Shown: positions 1 through 6,154 of the stretch, in pieces | How the letters are laid out: each line of letters starts with the position of its first letter | Numbering within the stretch: the first letter of the stretch is position 1 | Source of the DNA: Anaerolineae bacterium | GTDB taxonomy: Bacteria > Chloroflexota > Anaerolineae > UBA1429 | Assembly: GCA_007123335.1 (NCBI GenBank) | Contig: SKLG01000122.1 | Coordinates: 1 to 6,161 of the forward strand | Direction: 5' to 3' | DNA length: 6,161 nt | The notes under the pieces: model-generated | The model's input: the letters and a program-made list of their open reading frames with translations, nothing else | Told to the model about the DNA's origin: nothing | Database searches by the model: none | Translations under genes and position numbers: made by a program

Positions 1-1124
1 GGCACCTGCCAGCCATTGAGCATGTGGATCTGAAAGTCCGCGGGGATGTAGATCAGCAGCATGTTTGCCCAGAACCAGGCCTTGACGAATAGCGCCAGAT
101 CGTCGAGCTGATCGAGTCGAAACAGGCCGTCCTTGAGCTCGCCAAAGAGCGCCAGAAGAAAGGCGAGGCCCAGAAGGATGGGCAGCCGATAGAGAGGTGG
201 AGTAAAGACCCCGGCATTGGAGAACTGCGCCAACACCTGTTTCCAGATCGGATCGAGCGATGTGAGCAAGACGGAGTAGATGGCAGGCCAGACGGAGAGG
301 ATACCGATGATGGCCAGCGCTTTGATGGCCCGCCACGGCACGATCCGATCGCGCGCGATCAGAGCAAGGACAAAGGCCCCGAGTATGCCATAGACGAGGA
401 CGAGATCGTAGGCATGTTGCCATCCCAGCACGAGGGCTAACACCCCGCCCGCCACCGCGTAGCGAAACTCGCCTGTGGCCTGCGTGCGCAGAAACAGCGG
501 AAAGACGGCGATATACAACGCCGCGGCAGTAAAGTGGGGATAGGCCATCATACAGAAAAAAGTGTTCGCCTCTGCCACATAGAGATCGAGAGGAAGGGGG
601 AGTGTTCCCTCCATCAGCGTGTACTTGAGCAACACCAGGACCCAGCCAAAGCCCGATGCGAACACAATGGCCAGCAGACAGGTGCGCGCGGTCAAGCGAT
701 CTGGGTAGCAGGATCGGCACCACCAATAGGCGATGAACAAGAACAGGGGGATTGCGGTGATGCGCAGGATCTGAAATGGCACGGCGTATCCCGTCCCTAG
801 GAGCCTGCCGAGACGACCCAGGGGCCACCACAGGAGGTTGAAAAAGGCGGGATCGTTCGGTTCGGGCGTCAGCTTGTTCGCCGCCAGATTCGCTTGACTC
901 AGCTCTCGCATCCAGGAAAAATACTGGGCGTGGTCCGGCACGTTCAGCAGGATGCCCATAAAGCGCTTGCCCGGCGGCGCTGATAGATAGCCGTACAGAT
1001 AGGGCAGACTGGTCAGGAGCAGCAGGATGACGATGACCCCGATCAGAAACCGCCCATCCCAAGGACGCGCCGGTGGAGCGTCTCGTCGGTGGCAGGTCGC
1101 GCCAACGTCGGGTGAAGATGTCAT
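1..1124 (-). CDS. Polytopic membrane protein of unknown function, 3' end outside the window
   Basis: An uninterrupted frame of 374 codons runs from ATG 1124 off the left edge with no stop. The start has GGGAGG seven bases upstream and overlaps the previous stop as ATGA. A short hydrophilic N-terminus (1-25) is followed by a strong membrane segment FLIGVIVILLLLTSLPYLYG (26-45), then a loop with GILLNVPDHAQYFSWMRE (57-74) and the helix-rich remainder (about 114-136, 147-167, 196-212, 222-236, 240-256, 266-288, 313-327, 348-362). Charged or polar motifs worth noting are D64/H65 in the first loop, EANTFFCMMAYPHFTAAALY (185-204), WQHAYDL (235-241) and ADFQIHMLNGWQ (362-373). The general plan, one helix then a large loop with Asp and many helices, resembles GT-C transferases or O-antigen-type membrane proteins. 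I do not recognise the family with certainty. Its place at the end of a coupled glycosyltransferase operon suggests a role in glycan assembly at the membrane. Confidence 0.85.
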   Translation of the reverse strand, partial: MTSSPDVGATCHRRDAPPARPWDGRFLIGVIVILLLLTSLPYLYGYLSAPPGKRFMGILLNVPDHAQYFSWMRELSQANLAANKLTPEPNDPAFFNLLWWPLGRLGRLLGTGYAVPFQILRITAIPLFLFIAYWWCRSCYPDRLTARTCLLAIVFASGFGWVLVLLKYTLMEGTLPLPLDLYVAEANTFFCMMAYPHFTAAALYIAVFPLFLRTQATGEFRYAVAGGVLALVLGWQHAYDLVLVYGILGAFVLALIARDRIVPWRAIKALAIIGILSVWPAIYSVLLTSLDPIWKQVLAQFSNAGVFTPPLYRLPILLGLAFLLALFGELKDGLFRLDQLDDLALFVKAWFWANMLLIYIPADFQIHMLNGWQV

Positions 1125-2623
1125 CGCCCCGCCTCCCTTCGCACGAGCTGACCTGACGGCTGAATCATGGGATCATGCTGGCCATAGCCACGGCTTGCCA
1201 GGAGCCAGATCAACGCCAAAAGACCGAGAGCGGACAGCAAGGGAAGGAGGCTCCACCAGCCTGGCAGTCCGAGCAGCGTCCCCACATTCCGAGCAACGTC
1301 GCCCCTGGTGATGTGGGGCCACGCATACTCCAGCAGGGGATTGCGGAACGTGTCCGGGGGATAGAGCTGACCGGCCAACGATAACCCCCACGTGGCGACA
1401 AGTGACCAGAGGAGAAGCACCGTTAGCAGGAACGCAGCGAATGGCCTGCTCGGCTTGATTGCGTCGGTGGTGAGCAGGGCCAGGAAAGGCAGTCCAGGGA
1501 GAATGTAGCGAGGTCCAACAGACCATCCACCCCACCACATAATCGAAGACGCATTAAACATGAAAAAAGACAGGAAAATTCCCAACATCAAGAAAAGCTC
1601 ACGGCGGCGCCCTCTGCGACGCCACCAGAAGAGGGCTCCTGGAAGAGCGAGAAGAAGCCATGGAGAAAGCACAAAGATACCGCGATAGAGGCCGAAGGTG
1701 AGACCCCATAGCGCATCAGGCTGAGGGCCAACTAGGCTAAAGAAACCCGTTTCGTGCTGTTCCATGTAGAGCGTAGAATGAGCGTATCCCAGTGAGAAGG
1801 GAGAGCCAAAGATATGATTGTTATATACACCAAGGATGACTCCAAAGAGAGCCAGAGACAATCCCAAAGCCAGCAGGAATCTGACATTGGGCCTGACCAG
1901 GACGCAGTAGGCAACGATACACAGAACGCCCAGCGCCGCCGGGTATTCGGTGAGCACGCTGTAGCCCAGCAGCGCGCCAACAAGCGCACCCTTTTTGATC
2001 GAGGCGTTGCTTCCAGAGATGACGAGCGCAAAGCTACCGAGGAGTAGGGCCGCACACAGCTGATGTCCAAAAAATGCATTTGCGTAGGCAAAGGCTGGCG
2101 TCAACAGACCGTAAGATAGTGCCACCAGAGAGCCCGCCAGCACGCTGTGCGTCATGCGGTGCGCCAGCCTGTAGAGCAGCACGCCGGTGATGGCGCTGGG
2201 CAGGGCCGCGGTCACGAATGCCACGGCCACCAGGGCGATGGCGAAGCGCACCTTGTGCTCCAGCAGGCCCGAACCGTCCTCGCGCAGTGTTTGCGCCACG
2301 GCCTCATTCGCCTCCAGCCTGGCCATCAGAGTCTGCATGGCTGGCAGATGAAACATGGGCCTGAGCGCCGCATACACCGGAATGCCTAGGAACGCCACAC
2401 CGGGCGCCTTGTCGCTATAGTAGTGATCGCCGATCTTGGCATAATCCCCTGTGTTCTCGACGTACTTGTCGATTTGAAACGTGCCATCGTCCACCACGGC
2501 GAGGACCATGTTCAGGCGCGAGTTCTGGTTCCAATCCGCCCAGCGCGGGAAAAAATACACATAGCAGGTCAACAGAAGGGCAAAGATGCAGATCTCGGGG
2601 ATCCATCGTTTGAGTCGGGTCAT
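1121..2623 (-). CDS. GT-C-like polytopic membrane protein, putative lipid-phosphate-sugar-dependent glycosyltransferase
   Basis: A 500-residue integral membrane protein with roughly ten or more hydrophobic segments, including residues 9-25, 125-150, 160-180, 188-203, 212-243, 248-267, 315-334, 343-357, 371-387, 396-418 and 456-476. After the first segment an extracytoplasmic-type loop holds WNQNSR (31-36), DDGTFQID (45-52) and HYYSDKAPG (67-75). Acidic residues after the first helix are where GT-C enzymes keep their catalytic Asp; D45, D46, D52 and D71 are candidates. A later block, WWGGWSVGPRYILPGLPF (363-380), is characteristic of this family of uncharacterised proteins, often annotated as family 39 or phospholipid-carrier-dependent glycosyltransferases. 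Activity is thus inferred, not shown. The start at 2623 overlaps the preceding stop (ATGA) and has AAAGGTG seven bases upstream; an ATG at 2668 in frame would add 15 basic residues overlapping the previous gene and is not needed. The soluble C-terminal tail (about 482-500) is hydrophilic. GC varies strongly along the gene. Confidence 0.85.
   Translation of the reverse strand: MTRLKRWIPEICIFALLLTCYVYFFPRWADWNQNSRLNMVLAVVDDGTFQIDKYVENTGDYAKIGDHYYSDKAPGVAFLGIPVYAALRPMFHLPAMQTLMARLEANEAVAQTLREDGSGLLEHKVRFAIALVAVAFVTAALPSAITGVLLYRLAHRMTHSVLAGSLVALSYGLLTPAFAYANAFFGHQLCAALLLGSFALVISGSNASIKKGALVGALLGYSVLTEYPAALGVLCIVAYCVLVRPNVRFLLALGLSLALFGVILGVYNNHIFGSPFSLGYAHSTLYMEQHETGFFSLVGPQPDALWGLTFGLYRGIFVLSPWLLLALPGALFWWRRRGRRRELFLMLGIFLSFFMFNASSIMWWGGWSVGPRYILPGLPFLALLTTDAIKPSRPFAAFLLTVLLLWSLVATWGLSLAGQLYPPDTFRNPLLEYAWPHITRGDVARNVGTLLGLPGWWSLLPLLSALGLLALIWLLASRGYGQHDPMIQPSGQLVRREAGR
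1132..1137 (-). promoter_or_regulatory. Ribosome binding site of the left-edge membrane protein
   Basis: GGGAGG, seven bases before ATG 1124 and inside the last codons of the preceding gene. It confirms that the frame running off the left edge is a real gene. Confidence 0.75.
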
Positions 2624-3819
2624 TTGTATACACCTTTGCCTGCGTAGATATCGCCTAGCGGCTTGCACGCCTCGCGATAGTCGTACTTGGCTACCACGGA
2701 CCTACGGCTATGCAAAGACAATGTGTCAGCCAACGCGGGGTCGTCAAGCACTCGAAGGACGCTGCCTGCAAGCTCTTCGGGCGAATCCCCGATCAGCACA
2801 TCTCGTCCTGGAGCTAGATCGATGCCCTCGCAGCCCAGCGTTGTCGATACGATCGGGATGCCCTGCGCCATCGCGTTCAGTATCTTGACCCGCATCCCCC
2901 CACCTGCCCGCAGCGGCACCACCATAGCAGCGGCGCGCTCCAGATATAGAGTGGGATCGGCAACATAGCCCGTTACATTAATACCCGATTGCCCCTTGCT
3001 TAACGCGATAATCTCCGCCGGTGGCCGAGATCCGACGATGTCGAACTGGACGTCGGGACGTTCCTGCCGTATCCGCGGATACACCTCCCGAGCAAACCAG
3101 AGCACCGCGTCGATGTTGGGCGGCCAGTACATGGTGCCGATATGCAGGATATGCACCGGGTTGGGCTTTCGCACGACCGGCTGCACTTCGTCCACATCGA
3201 TGGCAATGGGGATGACGGCGATGTCCCTCGTGCCCCCAGTAGTCTCCAGCAACGCCATCTTGTCCTCATCACTCACCGCCAACACGGCGTCAAATTCACG
3301 AACTGCGCACCCTTCGTAGCGCTTGAGCAAGCGCCAATCTCGCTCTAGAAAGAGCCTCTGCGGACCAAGCCGCATGGTCGCTGCCGTCCGCTTGTAGAGC
3401 AGCCACAGCGCATTGTGGGCGTCGAGCACTTTGCGGGCTTTACGTACCTGCCGCGCGTATTGAGCCATGTTCAGTTGGTCCGCGTGGACCACATCGAACG
3501 GCGCCTCGGTGGATAGGCGATCGACAAGCCGGCGCATGGCCGTCCGCGCATCGCGAACCATCATCCAAGGCTGTCCGGTGGCCAGACTGGCGACCATGGC
3601 CAAGCCGTCCCGAACACGGCTGCGCTCCATGGGCACGGTGTACACTGCCCGACAGTAGCTCCTCAGGCGCTCCACATCCGCTGACTGATCACCGCGCACA
3701 AAGGAGACGAGGGTCACATCGTGGTGCTGCGCCAAATACTTGAGTACGTTCCACGTCTTGATCTTGGGCCCGCTGTCGGGCGGATAGGGCAACACCTGGG
3801 TGAGCAACAAGATATGCAT
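2620..3819 (-). CDS. GT-B glycosyltransferase (GT4-like) with noncanonical EX7E region
   Basis: A 399-residue GT-B transferase, cytosolic or membrane-peripheral, probably adding a sugar to the same glycan as its neighbours. The N-terminus MHILLLTQVLPYPPDSGPKI (1-20) is typical of the group that opens with 'LPYPPDSG'. VLDAHNALWLLYKR (131-144) follows in the acceptor half, and VLAVSDEDKMAL (179-190) near the domain border. The C-terminal half has HILHIGTMYWPPNIDAVLWF (223-242), FDIVGSRPP (259-267), VTGYVADP (282-289) and VVPLRAGGGMRVKILNAMAQ (300-319). In that last block the second glutamate of EX7E, usual in KILEAMA, is Asn315, and glycines fill the first position. The ATG at 3819 is chosen over an in-frame GTG at 3834 because GGAGG lies five bases before it and the family begins here. 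The stop overlaps the next ATG (ATGA). Sampled GC is about 62%, unlike the two transferases upstream. Donor and acceptor cannot be inferred. Confidence 0.92.
   Translation of the reverse strand: MHILLLTQVLPYPPDSGPKIKTWNVLKYLAQHHDVTLVSFVRGDQSADVERLRSYCRAVYTVPMERSRVRDGLAMVASLATGQPWMMVRDARTAMRRLVDRLSTEAPFDVVHADQLNMAQYARQVRKARKVLDAHNALWLLYKRTAATMRLGPQRLFLERDWRLLKRYEGCAVREFDAVLAVSDEDKMALLETTGGTRDIAVIPIAIDVDEVQPVVRKPNPVHILHIGTMYWPPNIDAVLWFAREVYPRIRQERPDVQFDIVGSRPPAEIIALSKGQSGINVTGYVADPTLYLERAAAMVVPLRAGGGMRVKILNAMAQGIPIVSTTLGCEGIDLAPGRDVLIGDSPEELAGSVLRVLDDPALADTLSLHSRRSVVAKYDYREACKPLGDIYAGKGVYK
2631..2637 (-). promoter_or_regulatory. Ribosome binding site of the 500-residue membrane protein
   Basis: AAAGGTG lies inside the last codons of the preceding gene, seven bases before ATG 2623. 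Together with the ATGA overlap it decides this start over the ATG at 2668. Confidence 0.7.
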
Positions 3820-3824
3820 CGCTT

Positions 3825-3829
3825 CCTCC
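3825..3829 (-). promoter_or_regulatory. Ribosome binding site deciding the start at 3819
   Basis: GGAGG within GGGGGAGGAAGCG, five bases before ATG 3819. The upstream in-frame GTG at 3834 would place this site inside the coding region, so the shorter start is preferred. Confidence 0.8.
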
Positions 3830-3866
3830 CCCACTGTGGCTTACAGGTCTGCCAGCAGACGCCACA

Positions 3867-3980
3867 GCTGTTCAAAAGCAAGATGACGTGGCCCTGGCAT
3901 GAGGCCAACACCTGGTTGTTGTCTCGCGCAAAGCCCACGTTCTCGGCGCTGTGTAACACCTTCACCTGCGTAAAACGCGG
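3867..3980 (-). pseudogene. Remnant of a GT2 glycosyltransferase core
   Basis: In the frame of codons 3977-3867 the DNA reads RFTQVKVLHSAENVGFAR, then DNNQVLASCQGHVILLLNS. This aligns without gaps to residues 57-93 of the intact GT2 in this window with 21 of 37 identities, covering ENVGFAR, NNQ and the LLLNS just before the DXD-like site. There is no N-terminal part with DNGSTDG and no acceptor half; after LLLNS the expected Asp is replaced by CGVCWQ and the frame runs into the next gene. The piece cannot be active. Its GC (about 58% over 3841-4020) and its third-position choices (AAC AAC rather than AAT AAT) are closer to the downstream genes than to most of the intact GT2. It is therefore an old remnant of a different, more GC-rich GT2 rather than a fresh copy of the upstream gene. 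Confidence 0.85.
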
Positions 3981-4026
3981 CATTGCCGTTCCCGTAGGCA
4001 CCATGAAGAAGGATCCTGGGCTGCAT
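3979..4026 (-). pseudogene. 5' remnant resembling a polysaccharide pyruvyltransferase (CsaB/WcaK-type)
   Basis: The first 16 codons read MQPRILLHGAYGNGNA. The pattern hydrophobic-hydrophobic-L-x-G-x-Y-G-x-G-N-x is the nucleotide-binding-like N-terminus of the polysaccharide pyruvyltransferase family (Pfam PF04230), where it is normally followed by GDE. Here the expected GDE is missing and the sequence passes into GT2 core DNA in another frame, so all but the start of the gene is lost. Such enzymes transfer pyruvate from phosphoenolpyruvate as a ketal onto surface polysaccharide sugars, which fits the locus. Only 16 residues support the call, so chance resemblance is possible. The strong Shine-Dalgarno and the TGATG overlap with the preceding gene argue that this was a genuine start. 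Confidence 0.5.
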
Positions 4027-5180
4027 CACTCTCCTCTTACACGTTTATAGACCTCAATCGTCTCTTTAGCGCATCTTCTCCACGAGAACCTCATAGCCCT
4101 CTCATATCCACGGTGCACCAGCATGGCCCTCAGATCGTCATCCTTGAGTGCCCTCACCATAGTCGCGGCCATCTGGGGTGCATTCTCCGGCGCTACGGTT
4201 AGAGCGGCATCGCCGACGATCTCTGGAATTGACGACCTGTCAGAGGCCACTACTGGCGTTCCGCAGGCCATGGCCTCCAATGGAGGAAGGCCAAATCCTT
4301 CATAGAGGGATGGGAAGACGAAAAGCTTCGCATCACTGTACAAAAGTACTAACTCCTCATCGGTCACGCGAGACACAAACCGTACGAAACTCGCCAGACC
4401 AAGCTCCTTAACACGTCGGGTCAGTTCTGACGCCAGATTCACATGCGTTAAGACGATCACCAGTTGATAACACGCTTGGACACTATCAGGAAGGAGCGCA
4501 TATGCCTCGAGCAGTGTGCTCATGTTCTTCCTCGGGTCAGCCGAGCCAATAGCTAGAATATAGTCAGAATGGATCTCGTGCTGCCTTCTGACTAGATACA
4601 AGGCATTTTCATCATCTACCCTACGGAAGATAGGGCTTGCAGCCTCGTGAGTAACAAAAACTCTTTCAGGCGGCACTTTCAAATGTAGAACAATGGTCTG
4701 CTTGGCATGATCAGATACCGTGATCATGGCGGCAGCCCTTTTCGCCGAGATCTCTGTAATAAGCCTATAGTAAAGCTCCATACCCCATCGCCTTGCCTGC
4801 GTGTGGCCACCTTTATTCCTATTTCCATGCATATACCAGATCATGTCGTGTATCGTGACCACCGACGGACAAAAAAGACACAAGGGCGCTGTCAAGCTCG
4901 GTGAGTGCAAGAGATCTAGCTTGTCCCTATTGGCTTGATAGGCTAACCCGATCTGCTCCCGCCAAGGCATTCCTATTATGGGGAGAGTTCCTGGTACCAC
5001 CTTTGTAGTAAAGTTGGGACCCAGCGCAGTCGCGTCGAACACCGCTGATCGGTCAGTATACAGAGTATACTGATTCTCGTCATCCATATCGGCCAGTGCG
5101 ACGACCAGGTTTGTGATGTAGGTCTTGAACCCCCCTGGCTGAGGATGAGTTAAAAATCGAGCATCGATGCCGATTCTCAT
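4026..5180 (-). CDS. GT-B glycosyltransferase (GT4/'group 1' type) with intact EX7E motif
   Basis: A 384-residue retaining transferase of the GT4 ('glycosyl transferases group 1') type, probably a mannosyl- or similar hexosyltransferase of surface polysaccharide assembly, cytosolic or membrane-peripheral. The N-terminal Rossmann half carries MRIGIDARFL (1-10) with the glycine-containing PGGFKTY stretch (15-21), and VVTIHDM (107-113) with the typical His-Asp pair. The C-terminal half carries ILAIGSADPRKNMSTLLEAY (208-227), whose R217 and K218 are the expected phosphate-binding residues, and FVFPSLYEGFGLPPLEAMAC (287-306), with E294 and E302 forming the EX7E pair. The next stretch, GTPVVASDRSSIPEIVGDAA (307-326), is the usual one for mannosyltransferase-like members. 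The ATG overlaps the GT2 stop as ATGA, so translation is probably coupled; the Shine-Dalgarno is weak (GGA). The last codons themselves form a strong AGAGGAG for the next start. GC is about 51% (617 of 1200 bases counted over 4021-5220), clearly below the downstream genes, a sign of separate origin. The donor sugar is unknown. Confidence 0.92.
   Translation of the reverse strand: MRIGIDARFLTHPQPGGFKTYITNLVVALADMDDENQYTLYTDRSAVFDATALGPNFTTKVVPGTLPIIGMPWREQIGLAYQANRDKLDLLHSPSLTAPLCLFCPSVVTIHDMIWYMHGNRNKGGHTQARRWGMELYYRLITEISAKRAAAMITVSDHAKQTIVLHLKVPPERVFVTHEAASPIFRRVDDENALYLVRRQHEIHSDYILAIGSADPRKNMSTLLEAYALLPDSVQACYQLVIVLTHVNLASELTRRVKELGLASFVRFVSRVTDEELVLLYSDAKLFVFPSLYEGFGLPPLEAMACGTPVVASDRSSIPEIVGDAALTVAPENAPQMAATMVRALKDDDLRAMLVHRGYERAMRFSWRRCAKETIEVYKRVRGE
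4031..4037 (-). promoter_or_regulatory. Strong Shine-Dalgarno inside the end of the GT-B gene
   Basis: AGAGGAG lies within the last codons of the 4026-5180 gene and four bases before the ATG at 4026. It is better than the site of the intact gene upstream, and it marks the scrap ORF as the former start of a real operon gene. Confidence 0.65.
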
Positions 5181-6142
5181 GTTGATGTCCGTGCACTCTG
5201 CGCAGCCGATATCGTATCGTCAATTGTTCCGTGTCGATACTTCTGAAGCAGCCATAGTATCAGTTTCCATTGCACCTCAAGGCGTTCAGTCATATCATGG
5301 CTCCGATGCACTCCCAGATGCCAGGCAAGACCACGTCGCAACAAGCCAAAAGTATTCATAACTACCAGCCCTGTTCGTAGGAAACGCACACTTCCCGATC
5401 CATGATGTTTAGAAAAGAACTGTAATTTACTGTTATAAAGAAGAATTAGCTGGGTTAGGCTCGCTCGATTAGCGCTGCCCCCTCCTCTATGCATGATTCT
5501 GATATCATCCAGATAGCAGACCCTCCAACCGCTGCGCTTCATGCGAAAACACCAGTCCATCTCCTCTGAATACATGAAAAACGACTCATCAAGCAGGCCT
5601 ACGTCCTCGACAGCTTCAGAGCGAGCCAAGATACAGGCTCCACCCAGCCAATCAACCTCGTATACACGTGGCATCCGCTGGATCAGGCGCCGTGTGCGAG
5701 GATTCCATCCAAGAAGCTCCGTCAAACAGGTGGGAAAACGAGCCCACGATCTCTGCAAGGACCCATCAGGATTGACGAGTCGACAACCGACAATCCCGGC
5801 CTGGGGATACCTATCAGCAAAAGTTACCAGGGAGAAAAGTGCGCCGGGAAACACGATCGTATCACTGTTAAGAAGTAAAGCATATCGCCCTTTGATCTGC
5901 TCAAGCGCCTGATTATTGGCCCGCGCAAAACCCACGTTCTCAGCATTACGGAACAGTCGCGCCTGAGGAAAACGCGACTCGACCATCTCCACGCTGCCAT
6001 CGGTGGAGCCATTATCCACCACGAGCACCTCGCAGGCGAGGTCACCTGCCGTGTCATAGACAGACTGAAGACACTGGGCCAGGAGGTCGCGGGTATTCCA
6101 GTTCACGACGATGACTGAAAGATCGATCGCTCTTACGTTCAC
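5177..6142 (-). CDS. Family 2 glycosyltransferase, WbbL/rhamnosyltransferase-like
   Basis: A 321-residue GT-A fold transferase of the COG1216 (WbbL-like) type, expected to move a sugar from a nucleotide donor to a growing surface glycan on the cytoplasmic side of the membrane. Visible in order: the N-terminal strand SVIVVNWNTRDLL (residues 9-21), the donor-site DNGSTDG (43-49), ENVGFARANNQ (68-78), the DXD-like NSD in LLLNSDT (89-95), WLGGACILARSEA (165-177), the acidic acceptor-side block MYSEEMDWCFR (190-200) with the likely catalytic base among E193, E194 and D196, and HRGGGS (218-223). The length is normal for the family. The start is GTG at 6142, supported by AAAGGG six bases upstream and by the family N-terminus beginning a few residues later. 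Its stop overlaps the next gene's ATG (ATGA). GC is about 58% over the first ~60 codons and about 50% over the rest, so the gene may be a mosaic. The sugar specificity cannot be read from the sequence; rhamnose is only the commonest assignment in the group. Confidence 0.93.
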   Translation of the reverse strand: MNVRAIDLSVIVVNWNTRDLLAQCLQSVYDTAGDLACEVLVVDNGSTDGSVEMVESRFPQARLFRNAENVGFARANNQALEQIKGRYALLLNSDTIVFPGALFSLVTFADRYPQAGIVGCRLVNPDGSLQRSWARFPTCLTELLGWNPRTRRLIQRMPRVYEVDWLGGACILARSEAVEDVGLLDESFFMYSEEMDWCFRMKRSGWRVCYLDDIRIMHRGGGSANRASLTQLILLYNSKLQFFSKHHGSGSVRFLRTGLVVMNTFGLLRRGLAWHLGVHRSHDMTERLEVQWKLILWLLQKYRHGTIDDTISAAQSARTST

Positions 6143-6148
6143 GATACA

Positions 6149-6154
6149 CCCTTT
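6149..6154 (-). promoter_or_regulatory. Ribosome binding site of the GT2 gene
   Basis: AAAGGG on the minus strand, six bases before the GTG at 6142. It supports this non-ATG start. The remaining bases to the window edge are too few to show a promoter. Confidence 0.7.

Larger units (their letters stand above)
3841..4026 (-). other. Open 61-codon composite ORF made of gene scraps
   Basis: A reading frame with a strong start: AGAGGAG at 4031-4037, four bases before an ATG that overlaps the preceding gene's stop as TGATG. It runs to TAA at 3841, just before the next gene's ribosome binding site. It begins MQPRILLHGAYGNGNA, which looks like a real gene start, and ends EQLWRLLADL, which looks like a real C-terminus. 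The middle (about residues 17-51) is low-complexity-looking sequence because the DNA there codes for a GT2 core in another frame. The ORF is probably translated, since it sits in a coupled operon with a good ribosome site, but the peptide is unlikely to fold as any known enzyme. A remaining role could be keeping ribosomes moving between the two GT-B genes. That role is inference. Confidence 0.55.

Noticed and set aside
1027..1311. Plus-strand frames opposite the membrane-protein junction
   Set aside because: Arg/Gly/Ser-rich antisense shadows of GC-rich codons. The minus-strand genes here have ribosome sites and overlapping starts.
2624..2668. Longer start (ATG 2668) for the 500-residue membrane protein
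   Set aside because: It would overlap the previous gene by 49 bases and add a basic stretch before the first helix. ATG 2623 has an ATGA overlap and AAAGGTG at good spacing.
3820..3834. GTG start at 3834 for the second GT-B gene
   Set aside because: The added residues MGEEA encode the Shine-Dalgarno of the ATG at 3819, and the family N-terminus begins at that ATG.
3714..4004. Single 96-codon frame running from the GT2 remnant into the next gene
   Set aside because: Only its first ~45 residues have GT2 character. The rest is an out-of-frame reading of the GT-B gene, so it is a remnant rather than a gene.
5541..5912. 123-codon plus-strand frame opposite the GT2 gene
   Set aside because: It is antisense to a clear enzyme, has Ser/Arg/Pro-rich shadow composition and no recognisable motif.
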